64,000 nucleotides of DNA from Halopelagius longus (lineage in GTDB: Archaea; Halobacteriota; Halobacteria; Halobacteriales; Haloferacaceae), in assembly GCF_900100875.1 (NCBI RefSeq), contig NZ_FNKQ01000001.1, positions 682,001-746,000 on the forward strand, read 5' to 3'. The notes beneath the pieces are model-generated. The model had not been told where the DNA came from. It ran no database searches and was given only the letters and a program-made list of their open reading frames with translations. Positions 1 to 8,499 of this stretch are shown here, one piece after another. The position numbers and the translations under genes were made by a program. How positions within the stretch are numbered: the stretch's first letter is position 1; every line of letters starts with the position of its first letter.

Positions 1-21
1 GAACGCGCGCGAACCGACGGT

Positions 22-936
22 ATGTCATCGACGGACGTTCCCGCGGACGGCGTCACGCCCGAGAAAGTCGGCGTCGACGCCGAATCGAGGATGGTGGACG
101 TCGGCGACGTGCGCCTCCACGTCGTCCTCGCCGGGCCGGAGGACGGCGCTCCGGTCGTCCTCATGCACGGCTTCCCCGAGTTCTGGTACGCGTGGAAGGA
201 ACACGTCGAACCGCTCGCACACGAGGGGTACCGCGTCGTCGTCCCCGACTTGCGCGGCTACCACCTCAGCGACAAGCCCGAGTCGGTGTCTTCGTACGCC
301 CCCGACGAACTCGCGGGCGACGTGCTCGGACTCCTCGACGCACTCGACGCGCCCGACGCGCACGTCGTCGGCCACGACTGGGGCGGCTTTCTCGCGTGGT
401 GGGTCGGACTCCACCACCCCGAACGCGTCCGGACGCTGTCGGCGCTGAACATCCCCCATCCCACCGCCTTCCGGCGGGCCATCTACCACGACTGGGAGCA
501 GCGACTCCGGAGTTGGTACGTCCTCTTCTTCCAACTCCCGAGGCTCCCCGAGGCCGTCGCGTCTGCGACGGACTACCGCCTCCTCTCGGACCTGATGCGG
601 CGGACGAGCGAACCCGGGACGTTCAACGCGGCGGACTTCGACTGCTACCGCGCCGCGTGGCGCCGCCCGGGCGCGTACCGGTCGATGGTGAACTGGTACC
701 GCGCCGTCGTCCGGGCGAACCCCCGTCCGGCGACGGACCGGTGCGACTGCCCGACGCTCGTCCTCTGGGGAGCGAAAGACGACTTCCTCTCCCGGTCGCT
801 CGCGCTGGACAGCGTGCAGTACTGCGACACCGAACACCTCGTCGTCTTAGACGACGCGACGCACTGGCTTCACCACGAGGAACCCGTCCGCGTCCGCAAC
901 GAACTGACGAAACACTTCGAGAAAGCGCGCGCGTGA
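22..936 (+). CDS. alpha/beta hydrolase, epoxide hydrolase-like
   Basis: This is a 304-residue alpha/beta-hydrolase-fold protein. The oxyanion-hole motif HGFPEFW lies near residue 50 and the nucleophile elbow GHDWGG near 118. An Asp in the nucleophile position, not Ser, is the mark of soluble epoxide hydrolases and haloalkane dehalogenases. The charge-relay Asp is probably in LVLWGAKDDF near 250 and the His in DATHWLHHEEP near 280. The family opens epoxides to diols through an Asp-ester intermediate in the cytosol. The length is normal and the ATG start leaves a short acidic N-terminal extension typical of haloarchaea. The natural substrate cannot be told from sequence. The family call is firm, the precise reaction less so. 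Confidence 0.85.
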   Translation: MSSTDVPADGVTPEKVGVDAESRMVDVGDVRLHVVLAGPEDGAPVVLMHGFPEFWYAWKEHVEPLAHEGYRVVVPDLRGYHLSDKPESVSSYAPDELAGDVLGLLDALDAPDAHVVGHDWGGFLAWWVGLHHPERVRTLSALNIPHPTAFRRAIYHDWEQRLRSWYVLFFQLPRLPEAVASATDYRLLSDLMRRTSEPGTFNAADFDCYRAAWRRPGAYRSMVNWYRAVVRANPRPATDRCDCPTLVLWGAKDDFLSRSLALDSVQYCDTEHLVVLDDATHWLHHEEPVRVRNELTKHFEKARA

Positions 937-1251
937 GGCCCCTCAACGACGGAGAGAGGAACCGCCGAGAGCACCGTCGGAACGGCGCTGTACCGCTATA
1001 TATCGCCACCGAGTTAACTTAGCGACATTCTTAAGCCCCGACGATAAAGCAGTAATCGACGCGGGGCATGGCCCTGTACGAAACCGGGACTGGATGACCC
1101 CGATTCTACTCCCGCCCCCGCGTCCTTCATGAGCCGGTCGCGGTCCCGCACCGCGGGCCCGGGCCGTTTTCTCCCTTCCGAGCGACCGCTCGGAACCGAC
1201 CTCTCCGCCGGGTAGCGGCACGTTGAAACCGTTGGCCGGCGACCCACTCGC
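937..1251. other. 315-bp intergenic stretch with AT-rich island
   Basis: No convincing gene is seen here. An AT-rich patch at 990-1050 holds a TATATAT run near 997-1003 and a second TATA-like TTAAGC near 1031. Both are about 200 bases upstream of the next gene, so if either drives it the mRNA has a long leader. Only tiny reading frames (about 10 codons) start in the interval. Confidence 0.4.
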
Positions 1252-2271
1252 ATGACCGATTTGGGCAAGGTGGACAGAGCGTTCTTCGACGAGTACATCT
1301 ACCCGAACCTCGGCGCCGACCGCGACGACGTGGCTATCGGACCGACGCACGGCGTGGATTTCGGACTGCTCGAACTCGGCGAGTACGCCGTCTCCATCGC
1401 CACCGACCCCGTCTCTCTCCTCCCGGGCCTCGGCTTCGACCGGGCCGGTCGCTTCGCCCTCGATTTCGTCCTCGCGGACGTTGCCGTCTCCGGCCTCGCG
1501 CCCTCCCACCTCGCGATCTCCTTTACGCTCCCCCCGGAGATGTCCGACGAGGAGTTCGCCGCCGTCTGGCGGTCGATGCACGAGGAGGCCGAAGAGTTGG
1601 GCGTGAGCGTCGTCACGGGTCACACCGCCCGCTACGCGGGGTGTTCGTTCCCGTGGGTCGGCGGCGCGACGGCACTCGGCGTCGGCGACCCCTCGGACGT
1701 GGTTCGCCCGGACGGCGCGCGCGTCGGCGACGACGTCCTCGTCACCAAGGGTCCCGCGGTGGAGGCGACGGGTCTGCTCACGAACCTCTACCCCGACCAG
1801 TTCGACCTCCCGGCCGAGACGCTCGAAGCCGCCCAATCTCGGCTCGACGAGGCCGAGTGCGTCAGGGACGCGATGACCGCGTCCGCGGCGGGCGAGGTGC
1901 ACGCGATGCACGACGCCACCGAGTGCGGCGTCTTCGGCGCGTTGAACGAAGTCGCAGACGGCGCGTGCGTCCGCTTCGACGTCTCCTTGGAGGAGGTTCC
2001 GGTGCGCCCGGGCGTCCGCGAGACGTGCGAGTACCTCGGCATCGACCCGTGGGCCGCGACGACGGGCGGAACGCTCGTCCTGACCGTCGCTCCGGAGGAC
2101 ACCGACGCCATCGTCTCCGCGTTAGAAGCCGAGGGCACGCCCGTCGGCGTCGCCGGGCGCGTCTCGGAAGGGTCCGGCGTCTACGCGGACGGCGAGCGAA
2201 TCGACCACCCGGACGTGGACCCCTCGTGGGAGGCGTACGACGAGTTGGCGCGGCGGGCCGACGGCGAGTAG
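1252..2271 (+). CDS. AIR synthase-related (PurM/ThiL/HypE superfamily) protein
   Basis: The 339-residue protein has the two-domain AIR-synthase-related architecture. The N-terminal ATP-binding half contains the acidic DVAVSGLAPSHLAISF segment near residues 80-95, and the C-terminal half carries the glycine-rich TTGGTLVLTV motif near 273. It resembles archaeal HypE/ThiL-like proteins that use ATP to activate a carbonyl or carboxylate. No hydrogenase (hyp) or thiamine genes are nearby, so a HypE or ThiL role cannot be assigned. ATG start at 1252. The superfamily is clear, the substrate is unknown. Confidence 0.75.
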   Translation: MTDLGKVDRAFFDEYIYPNLGADRDDVAIGPTHGVDFGLLELGEYAVSIATDPVSLLPGLGFDRAGRFALDFVLADVAVSGLAPSHLAISFTLPPEMSDEEFAAVWRSMHEEAEELGVSVVTGHTARYAGCSFPWVGGATALGVGDPSDVVRPDGARVGDDVLVTKGPAVEATGLLTNLYPDQFDLPAETLEAAQSRLDEAECVRDAMTASAAGEVHAMHDATECGVFGALNEVADGACVRFDVSLEEVPVRPGVRETCEYLGIDPWAATTGGTLVLTVAPEDTDAIVSALEAEGTPVGVAGRVSEGSGVYADGERIDHPDVDPSWEAYDELARRADGE

Positions 2272-2277
2272 CGTCCC

Positions 2278-3180
2278 CTACTCGTCGTCCACCACGCGAA
2301 CGTCGAACGCGTCGCGCCACTCGTAGCGCCGCCCGCCCCACTCGAATCGGGGCGCGAGGATGCCGGCGAGAAGCGCGACGGGGAGACAGAGAACGGACGG
2401 GTACGCGAGGACGACGGACGCGCGCCGGACGCCGAGTTTGGCGTACCCCGCCGCCGCGAGCGTCGTCGCGGCGACGACGCCGAAGACCGGAAAGAGAGCG
2501 AACAGGGCGGCGGCGACGAAACTCGCCGCGAGGAGGACGCTCGTCCCCGCGCGGTCGAAGAAGTACGCCGCCTTGGCGAACCGCGCGATGCGGTCGTACA
2601 CGTCGCCGGGCGCGCCGGAGACGGGAACCTCCCGCGGGTGGTCCTCGTCCGCCCACGGGTCGTCGAGGTAGGTGCTCAGGACGCTATCGTCGCCGACGGT
2701 GCGCCGGAGGTCCGAACGGAGGGCGTCCTCGTCTATCTCCGTCCGGTCGAAGGCGACGCCGCCGCCCCAGACGAAACCGCCTTCGACGAGGCCGAGGGAG
2801 CCGAGCAGGACGAACGCGGGTTCGAGGAGGGGCCAGATACCCCCGCCGACGTAGACGGGCACCTCGGTGGCCGCGCCGCGGTTGCGCGCCATCGACACGA
2901 GTCTGTCGCGCCACCCCGAATCGCGGGACACGTCGTCGTCGGTCCAGACCACCACGTCGTGGGTCGCCCGTTCCATCCCGTAGGCGAGGGCGTTCGCCTT
3001 CCCGGCGCACCCCTCGGGGTCGCCGGCGACGAGAACCGTTACCTCGTCGGGGGCGTCGGAGACGACGGAGGCGTTCTCGGAGTCACAAACCACGAGCAGT
3101 TCGTCGTCCTCGCGAACGTCGGCGGCCACGTCCGCCGCCCCGTCGGTCCACCTATTTGACGGCAGGATGACACTCGCCAT
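2278..3180 (-). CDS. membrane-bound glycosyltransferase, family 2/21 type
   Basis: A 300-residue protein with an N-terminal GT-A domain and C-terminal membrane helices. The WTDDDV motif near residue 79 is the DXD-type metal/nucleotide-sugar site. GGGVAFDRTEI near 140 matches the acceptor-side loop of GT2/GT21 enzymes. Hydrophobic segments follow at roughly 215-240 and 255-275. Such enzymes transfer a sugar from an NDP-sugar to a lipid or polyprenyl carrier on the inner face of the membrane. It converges on the AIR-synthase-like gene with a 6-base gap. Acceptor and sugar are unknown. Confidence 0.75.
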   Translation of the reverse strand: MASVILPSNRWTDGAADVAADVREDDELLVVCDSENASVVSDAPDEVTVLVAGDPEGCAGKANALAYGMERATHDVVVWTDDDVSRDSGWRDRLVSMARNRGAATEVPVYVGGGIWPLLEPAFVLLGSLGLVEGGFVWGGGVAFDRTEIDEDALRSDLRRTVGDDSVLSTYLDDPWADEDHPREVPVSGAPGDVYDRIARFAKAAYFFDRAGTSVLLAASFVAAALFALFPVFGVVAATTLAAAGYAKLGVRRASVVLAYPSVLCLPVALLAGILAPRFEWGGRRYEWRDAFDVRVVDDE

Positions 3181-3265
3181 GGAGACACGTAACCGAGCGG
3201 ACCCATAAAACCACGCGACCGACCTCGGAAACGGACGTTTCGAGCGGTACCGCCGCAGTCCGTCG

Positions 3266-3973
3266 CTACCAGTCGATGACCTGTTTGTCGCGCCAGAACT
3301 TGCCGGCCGGACTCTCGGGCTTGAACCGGGAGAGCCAGACGGGCGTCTCCGCGCCCTTCGTCACCGACCGGTCGGCGTCCTCGCCGCCCATGTCCGTGCG
3401 GACGTACCCGGGACAGACGGAGTTGGCGATGAGGCCGTCCTCGGCGTACTCGCCGTGGAGGTAGGCGGTGAGGCCGTTCAGCCCCGTCTTCGAGACGCGG
3501 TAGGCGGGCGACCCGCCGGACTGGGACTCGGTGAGCGCACCCATCCCCGAGGAGACGTTGACGACGCGTCCGCCGTCGGTCTGAAGCAGGAGGGGGACGG
3601 TGTGCTTGCAGACGAGCATCGGCCCGCGGAGGTTCGTAGCGAGCGTCCGGTCGATGTCCTTCGCCGACTCGGAGACGATGTCGTTGTCGAACTCGCCGAC
3701 TCCGGCGTTGTTGACGACGATGTCGAGGCGACCCGCCGCCGCGAAGATGTCGTCCGCGGCGTCGGATATCTCGCCCTCTTGGGTCACGTCCACGAGGAGG
3801 TGTTCCCACTCGTCGGGCACGTCGTGGGTGATGCTGCGCGTCGCCGCGAACACCGTCGCGCCGAGGTCGTACAGTTGCTCGGCTATCTCTCGTCCGAGGC
3901 CGCGGTTCGCCCCCGTCACGAGGGCGACCTGTCCGTCCAACGAGTCGTATAACTCGGGTCCGTCGTCGCTCAT
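3266..3973 (-). CDS. short-chain dehydrogenase/reductase
   Basis: A 235-residue classical SDR. The cofactor motif TGANRGLG is near residue 19, the NNAG motif near 88, the catalytic Ser in VNVSSGMG near 138, and the Tyr/Lys pair in the YRVSK motif near 155. SDRs reduce or oxidise alcohol/carbonyl groups with NAD(P)H in the cytosol. The Arg residues after the glycine motif (AATRS) hint at NADP(H) preference. No pathway partner is adjacent. Confidence 0.88.
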   Translation of the reverse strand: MSDDGPELYDSLDGQVALVTGANRGLGREIAEQLYDLGATVFAATRSITHDVPDEWEHLLVDVTQEGEISDAADDIFAAAGRLDIVVNNAGVGEFDNDIVSESAKDIDRTLATNLRGPMLVCKHTVPLLLQTDGGRVVNVSSGMGALTESQSGGSPAYRVSKTGLNGLTAYLHGEYAEDGLIANSVCPGYVRTDMGGEDADRSVTKGAETPVWLSRFKPESPAGKFWRDKQVIDW

Positions 3974-4028
3974 CGCCCGATTCGACGCGGCGGCGCGGGA
4001 AGGGGGTTGCGCTCTCGGGCGAGGCGGC

Positions 4029-4460
4029 TCACGCCTCGATTCGCAGACGCTCGAACGCCGCGCCCGTCCACCGGTGGGCGCGCATCCGGCCGTCCGGGGC
4101 GCAGATGAGGTAGACGTACCCCGTCCACGTCGCCCGCCGTTTGTCGGTTTCGCTGGGCACGGGGTCCGATTCGGGGTGACTGTGGTAGAAGCCGACGACG
4201 TCCCGCCCCTCGGATTCGACCGCCTCTATCGTTCGAAGCGTCTCCTCGGGGTCGAGTTCGTACTCGACGCGGGGGTTCGCCGCGACGTTCGGGACGCGCC
4301 GGACGCTCTCTACGGTGGCGTCGTCGCTCGGGTCGTCGGTGCGCCGTCCCGCGAGGACGCCGCACACCTCCCTCGGCGGGTCGGAGTTCGCGCCCTCGCG
4401 CGCGTGCGCGAGAATAGTGCCTCGGACGCCCTCTCGGAGGGCGAGGGTCCTCGCGGTCAC
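4029..4460 (-). CDS. JAMM/MPN+ domain metalloprotease (desampylase-like)
   Basis: A 143-residue single-domain MPN+ protein. The zinc motif is intact: an upstream Glu in PREVCGVLAG (near 32) and HSHPESDPVPSETD (near 93), i.e. HxHx7SxxD. In haloarchaea this family (HvJAMM1) removes ubiquitin-like SAMP proteins from targets and makes free SAMPs for sulfur transfer. The GTG start at 4460 directly abuts the TAA stop of the upstream idi gene, so the two are almost certainly cotranscribed and perhaps translationally coupled. Whether this copy is a desampylase or another JAMM paralogue is inference. Confidence 0.8.
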   Translation of the reverse strand: MTARTLALREGVRGTILAHAREGANSDPPREVCGVLAGRRTDDPSDDATVESVRRVPNVAANPRVEYELDPEETLRTIEAVESEGRDVVGFYHSHPESDPVPSETDKRRATWTGYVYLICAPDGRMRAHRWTGAAFERLRIEA

Positions 4461-5048
4461 TTACTCCTCTTCGAAGTCGCGGCGCATGGCGATTTCGAAC
4501 CACGGGCAGAGGCGGAGTTGGCGGTACCACTCGGGGTGATCGTGGAGGTGTTCGTAGTCCACCCAGAGCATCCCCGCAATCTCGTCTTCGTCGGGGTCCA
4601 AGGAGGTGTCTTCGAGCGTCACCTTCAGGACGGCGCACACCTCCCACTCCAGTCCGGCGTTCTCGTAGTAACGCTTGTACTCGAAGCGGTCGGTCACGCG
4701 CAGGTCGCCGTACTGGTCGGGCGTGATGCCGAGTTCCTCTTCGAGACGCTGTTCCGTGGCCTCCACCTGCGTCTGTCCCTGCACGGGGTGGGAGGCGACG
4801 GTGCCGTCCCAGCAGGTGTCCCACAGGCGCTTGTCGGGCGCGCGTTGCGCCAAGAGTAGTCGCCCCTCCTCGTCGAAGACGAGACAGGTGAACGCGCGGT
4901 GGCGAATCCCGTCGCCGGTGTGCGCCTCCAGTCGGTTCACGAGGTCGACCTCGTTGTCGTCGGAATCGACGGCGATGACGTCCTGCTCGGCGTTCGCGTG
5001 AAGTTCCTCGGGGGAGTCGGCGGCGTTCCCGCCCTCGTCTGCGCTCAT
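4461..5048 (-). CDS. idi: isopentenyl-diphosphate delta-isomerase, type 1 (Nudix fold)
   Basis: A 195-residue protein matching type 1 IPP isomerase, which interconverts isopentenyl and dimethylallyl diphosphate for archaeal lipid and carotenoid synthesis. Visible motifs are HRAFTCLVFDEEG (near 37), the Nudix-like TQVEATEQRLEEELG (near 80) and the catalytic-Glu region WEVCAVLKV (near 118). Where bacterial enzymes have the catalytic Cys (NSVCGHP), this protein has GTVASHP, so that Cys is replaced by Ala. The His-Pro that follows is kept. First gene of a two-gene unit with the JAMM protease. ATG start at 5048. Confidence 0.85.
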   Translation of the reverse strand: MSADEGGNAADSPEELHANAEQDVIAVDSDDNEVDLVNRLEAHTGDGIRHRAFTCLVFDEEGRLLLAQRAPDKRLWDTCWDGTVASHPVQGQTQVEATEQRLEEELGITPDQYGDLRVTDRFEYKRYYENAGLEWEVCAVLKVTLEDTSLDPDEDEIAGMLWVDYEHLHDHPEWYRQLRLCPWFEIAMRRDFEEE

Positions 5049-5101
5049 AGTCCGTCAATCGGTAAGGTGGGTCAAGGACCCTTCGATGCGCGTCGGCGTC
5101 C

Positions 5102-6046
5102 TCACTCCGCGCCGGGGTCCGGCGGCGACGGGTCGTACGTCTCGCCGACGGCGAACCGCATCGCGCCCGGCCTGCAGTCCGCGACGAGGTGGCGTTCCTC
5201 GACCATCTCGCCGTCGAGGCTGAACTGCCGGGGCGTCGCCGCGTCCACGACGAGGTGCGGCACCTTCAGGCACGTCAGGTGGGAGGCGTCGCGGCGCAGG
5301 AGGGCGTCCGCCGCGCCGGATCTGAGGTAGTTCAGCGCCGGCGCGTGTTCGACGACGACGACGTTCAGGAGGCCGTCCTCCATGTTCGCCTGTTGCATCC
5401 CCTCGCCGGGGAACCGTCGCCCGTTACCGACCAGAAGCATCAACGCCTGCCCGGACCACGCGGGTTCCCGGTCGGCCCCCGCGCGCACGTCCAACTCCAA
5501 CCCCTCGAACGACCGGGTGCGTTGGAGCGTCGAGAGGACGTACGCGAGAACGCCGAAGCGACGCTTCGCCACGGGCGTGGTGCGGGCACTCGCCTCCGCG
5601 GTGAGTCCGCAGACGCAGGAGTTCAAAAAGAGGTCGGGCGCGCCCGCGTCGGCGTCGGACGACCCGTCGGTCCACCGGACGCTCCCGATGTCGATTCGGC
5701 GTTCCTCGCCGGATTCCACCACCTCGAAGGCGTGGTCGACGCCGCGGATGCCGACGTTGTCCGCGAAGTCGTTGCCCGTCCCCGCGGGGACGACGCCGAG
5801 GCGCACGTCGTCGAGTTTGCCGGCCTCGTCCACGCCGCGGACGACCGCGTTCAGCGTTCCGTCGCCGCCGCAGGCGACGATCGTCGCCGCGCCCTCGGCG
5901 GCGGCCTCGCGCGCGAGAGTCCGCGCGTCGTCGCCGCTGGTGCTGTTTCGAACGTCGTAACCGCGGGACTCGGCGATGTCGCGGGCGCGTTCGCTCTGCC
6001 GTCCGTCTCCGCTCTCCGGGTTCCGGACGAGCACGCGTCTGCTCAC
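5102..6046 (-). CDS. diacylglycerol/lipid kinase family protein (YegS-like)
   Basis: A 314-residue protein of the DAGK catalytic family. The nucleotide-binding signature ACGGDGTLNAV is near residue 58 and GTGNDFADNVG near 89, both diagnostic. The C-terminal beta-sandwich contains the DGLLNVVVVEHAP segment. The family phosphorylates lipid or sphingoid-base hydroxyls with ATP at the membrane. In archaea the acceptor may be an archaeol-type lipid, which is inference. A GTG start at 6046 gives the canonical N-terminus MSRRVLVRNPESGDG. Divergent from the PHP gene with about 50 bases between. Confidence 0.85.
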   Translation of the reverse strand: MSRRVLVRNPESGDGRQSERARDIAESRGYDVRNSTSGDDARTLAREAAAEGAATIVACGGDGTLNAVVRGVDEAGKLDDVRLGVVPAGTGNDFADNVGIRGVDHAFEVVESGEERRIDIGSVRWTDGSSDADAGAPDLFLNSCVCGLTAEASARTTPVAKRRFGVLAYVLSTLQRTRSFEGLELDVRAGADREPAWSGQALMLLVGNGRRFPGEGMQQANMEDGLLNVVVVEHAPALNYLRSGAADALLRRDASHLTCLKVPHLVVDAATPRQFSLDGEMVEERHLVADCRPGAMRFAVGETYDPSPPDPGAE

Positions 6047-6098
6047 GGGTCGCTCTTACGGCAGAAGAACAAAGCGTTGGCGGCCCGACCGAGGAGAC

Positions 6099-6755
6099 GT
6101 GCTGGCCGTAGACCTTCACGCGCACACTCGCTTCTTCCACGCCCGTCCGGGCCGCCCGACGTGGTACGACGCTCTCGGCTTGGACCTGTTGACCGCGGCG
6201 GCGAAGTGGCGCGAGTTGGACGCCGTCGCGGTGACGAACCACGACTACGCGTACTCCGCGGACCGGCGGTTCCCGACGGTCCCGGGCGTCGAGATATCGA
6301 CGACGCTCGGCCACCTCGTCGTCGTCGGCCCGAACCCGCCGAGTCGGACGACGCCCGGCGAACTCGAACCGGAGGCGGCGGTCGAACTCGCCCACGAGAG
6401 GGGCTGTGCGGCCATCTTGGCGCACCCGTACCGCAACGGGACGCTCCTCGAATCGGACGCCCCGTTCGACGCCATCGAACTGAACGGGAAGAACCCCGAA
6501 CACATCAGACAGACGCGGGAACTGGCGGAGCGACTCGAACTGCCCCTCGTCGGGGGGAGCGACGCGCACTTCCCGTTCGAGGTGGGGCGCGCGTACACCC
6601 GCGTCGACGCCGACGCGCCGACGCCCGAGGCGGTGGCCGACGCGGTTCGGGAGGGGGACGTCGAAGCGGTCGTGAAACTCGGGCGGGGCCACGCACTGCT
6701 CGATAAGGTGTACAACGAGGTCCACCGGCGGAAGGCGACGATGCGTCGCCGCTGA
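6099..6755 (+). CDS. PHP-domain metal-dependent phosphoesterase
   Basis: The protein is about 218 residues when begun at GTG 6099, which puts the metal-binding motif DLHAHTRFF at the very N-terminus as the PHP fold requires. GAGGAG at 6091-6096 lies just upstream, unusually close. Further metal ligands are seen in TNHDYAYS (near 46) and GSDAHFPFEVG (near 150). PHP enzymes hydrolyse phosphoesters with a trinuclear metal site; the stand-alone archaeal kind may act on nucleotides or sugar phosphates. Extending the frame upstream to an ATG would overlap the divergent lipid-kinase gene and adds no domain. Confidence 0.82.
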   Translation: MLAVDLHAHTRFFHARPGRPTWYDALGLDLLTAAAKWRELDAVAVTNHDYAYSADRRFPTVPGVEISTTLGHLVVVGPNPPSRTTPGELEPEAAVELAHERGCAAILAHPYRNGTLLESDAPFDAIELNGKNPEHIRQTRELAERLELPLVGGSDAHFPFEVGRAYTRVDADAPTPEAVADAVREGDVEAVVKLGRGHALLDKVYNEVHRRKATMRRR

Positions 6756-6775
6756 GCGTCGGCGTCTCCGTCCCG

Positions 6776-7198
6776 TTACGGGGTCTGTCCGAGGCGTTCG
6801 TCGAGGATGAGTCGCGTCTTCGTGCTCTTTACCTCCGCGAGTTCCCGCGCCTGCGTGATGAGTTCGTTCACCGCGCGGGTGTCCGCCGCGTCCACGACGA
6901 GGACGATGTCCTCCTCGCCCGACACCTGCCAGACGAAGTCCACCTCGTCCCACTCCGCCATCCGTTCGGAGACGGCGGTGGTGTCGACGTCCACCGCGAC
7001 GGACACCTCTATCATCGCCTTGATGTTGCCCGTGTGGGTGGCGACGGTGAACCGTTCGATGACGCCGTCCTCGATGAGGCGTTCGACGCGGTTGCGAACG
7101 GTCCCCTCGGAGGTTCCGACCTGCTCTGCGATTTCCGTGTACGGCGTTCGGGCGTCCCGTCGGAGGATGTCGAGGATTCGACGGTCGAGGTCGTCCAT
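6776..7198 (-). CDS. Lrp/AsnC-family transcriptional regulator
   Basis: A 140-residue regulator with an N-terminal winged HTH (MDDLDRRILDIL, then TPYTEIAEQVGTSEGTVRNRVERL) and a C-terminal RAM ligand-sensing domain (KAMIEVSVAVDVDTTAV onward). Lrp proteins form dimers or octamers and sense amino acids. The gene is divergent from carA, and a perfect 15-bp palindrome lies between them, 32-46 bases upstream of its ATG and so over its own core promoter. Autoregulation plus control of carA is therefore likely, though inferred. Confidence 0.9.
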   Translation of the reverse strand: MDDLDRRILDILRRDARTPYTEIAEQVGTSEGTVRNRVERLIEDGVIERFTVATHTGNIKAMIEVSVAVDVDTTAVSERMAEWDEVDFVWQVSGEEDIVLVVDAADTRAVNELITQARELAEVKSTKTRLILDERLGQTP

Positions 7199-7229
7199 GT
7201 ACGTCGTCGTCTCCCGCGAGACTTACACA

Positions 7230-7244
7230 TTACGAATTTCGTAA
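7230..7244. promoter_or_regulatory. 15-bp palindrome, probable Lrp operator
   Basis: TTACGAATTTCGTAA is a perfect inverted repeat with a single central T. It lies in the lrp-carA divergent region. A related half-site TACGAAAG follows at 7251-7258 and CTCGTAATG lies at the carA start. The position fits a regulator covering its own promoter and flanking the carA TATA-like CTTATG at 7264-7269. Confidence 0.6.
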
Positions 7245-7263
7245 CTTGGCTACGAAAGCAACA

Positions 7264-7269
7264 CTTATG
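7264..7269 (+). promoter_or_regulatory. carA TATA-like box
   Basis: CTTATG is centred about 29 bases before the carA ATG at 7296, the spacing expected for a leaderless or nearly leaderless haloarchaeal transcript. Confidence 0.4.
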
Positions 7270-7295
7270 CCCCCGGAATCCATGTGTTTCTCGTA

Positions 7296-8369
7296 ATGTC
7301 GGACGCCTACCTGGCCCTGGAAGACGGCCGCGTCATAGAAGCGCGCGGTCGCGTTCCGGGATACACACGTGGCGAACTGGTGTTCACGACCGCGTACACG
7401 GGATACGAAGAGAGCCTGACCGACCCCTCGTACGAGGAACAGGTCCTCACGTTCTCGTACCCGTTGATCGGAAACTACGGCGTCCGAGACGAACGATTCG
7501 AATCGGACCGCGTCCACCCGCGGGCCGCAATCGCTCGCGAGTTCACCGACGAGATAGTCGAGTGGTTGGGCGACCAGTCCGTCCCCGCCATCGACCACAT
7601 CGACACGCGCGAACTCGTGACGGCCATCCGCGAGGAGGGCGCGATGAAGTGCGGTATCGCCGTCGGCGACGACGTGACGCCCGAAGACGCCAAAGAGGAA
7701 CTCGCGAAGTGCAAGGGGATGAGCGAACACGTCGACATCGGCGCGCAGGTCAGCACGCCCGAAGCGGTGACTTACCGCGCCGGCGGCGACGCCCACGTCG
7801 CCCTCGTCGACTGCGGCGCGAAGGGCTCTATCGTCGATTCGCTCCTCGAACGCGGCGCCGACGTGACCGTCCTCCCGTACGACGCGACGGTCGAAGACGT
7901 CGAGGAACTGTCGCCGGACGTCCTGTTCATCTCGAACGGTCCCGGCGACCCCGCGAACTTCACGCAGGCGCAGGAACTCGTCGAGGAGTTCGTCGGCGAG
8001 ATTCCCCTCGCGGGCATCTGCCTCGGCCAACAGGTCGTCGCCCGCGCACTCGGCGGCACCACCGAGAAGATGGACTTCGGCCACCGCGGCGTCAACCAAC
8101 CGGTCCGCGACCTCGACTCCGGGAAAGTCGTGATGACGACGCAGAACCACGGCTACACCGTCGACGAACCCGGCGACCTCGACGTGACGCAGGTCAACGT
8201 CAACGACGGCACCGCCGAGGGACTCGAAAACGACGACCTGAACGTCATCACCCGTCAGTACCACCCCGAGGCCCACCCCGGCCCGAACGACTCGCTCGAC
8301 TTCTTCGACGACGTGTTGGCGATGACCGACGCGAAGCAACAGACCGCCGTCGCGTCGTCCTCCGACTGA
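7296..8369 (+). CDS. carA: carbamoyl-phosphate synthase small subunit
   Basis: 357 residues when begun at ATG 7296, which gives the canonical N-terminus MSDAYLALEDGRV. The N-terminal half has the family-specific GELVFTTAYTGYEESLTDPSY segment. The C-terminal class-I glutaminase domain has the nucleophile motif LAGICLGQQ (Cys near 246) and the His/Glu pair in YHPEAHPGPNDS (near 325). CarA supplies ammonia from glutamine to CarB for arginine and pyrimidine synthesis. carB is not in this window. The adjacent lrp gene and palindrome suggest amino-acid-responsive regulation. An alternative GTG at 7284 would add only four residues. Confidence 0.95.
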   Translation: MSDAYLALEDGRVIEARGRVPGYTRGELVFTTAYTGYEESLTDPSYEEQVLTFSYPLIGNYGVRDERFESDRVHPRAAIAREFTDEIVEWLGDQSVPAIDHIDTRELVTAIREEGAMKCGIAVGDDVTPEDAKEELAKCKGMSEHVDIGAQVSTPEAVTYRAGGDAHVALVDCGAKGSIVDSLLERGADVTVLPYDATVEDVEELSPDVLFISNGPGDPANFTQAQELVEEFVGEIPLAGICLGQQVVARALGGTTEKMDFGHRGVNQPVRDLDSGKVVMTTQNHGYTVDEPGDLDVTQVNVNDGTAEGLENDDLNVITRQYHPEAHPGPNDSLDFFDDVLAMTDAKQQTAVASSSD

Positions 8370-8499
8370 CCACCTCACCTGACGCACTCCGGCGGACGGA
8401 CACCCCGTCCGACACCACTCGCTTTCTCACCCGATGCGGTAGCGTCGAACGTACCCCCACCACCGTCATTGTGATTGCCTAGCACGACCAACGACCGGT

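Noticed and set aside
1014-1298. Possible minus-strand gene upstream of the AIR-synthase-like gene
   Set aside because: Basic, low-complexity product with no motif, overlapping the start of a solid gene.
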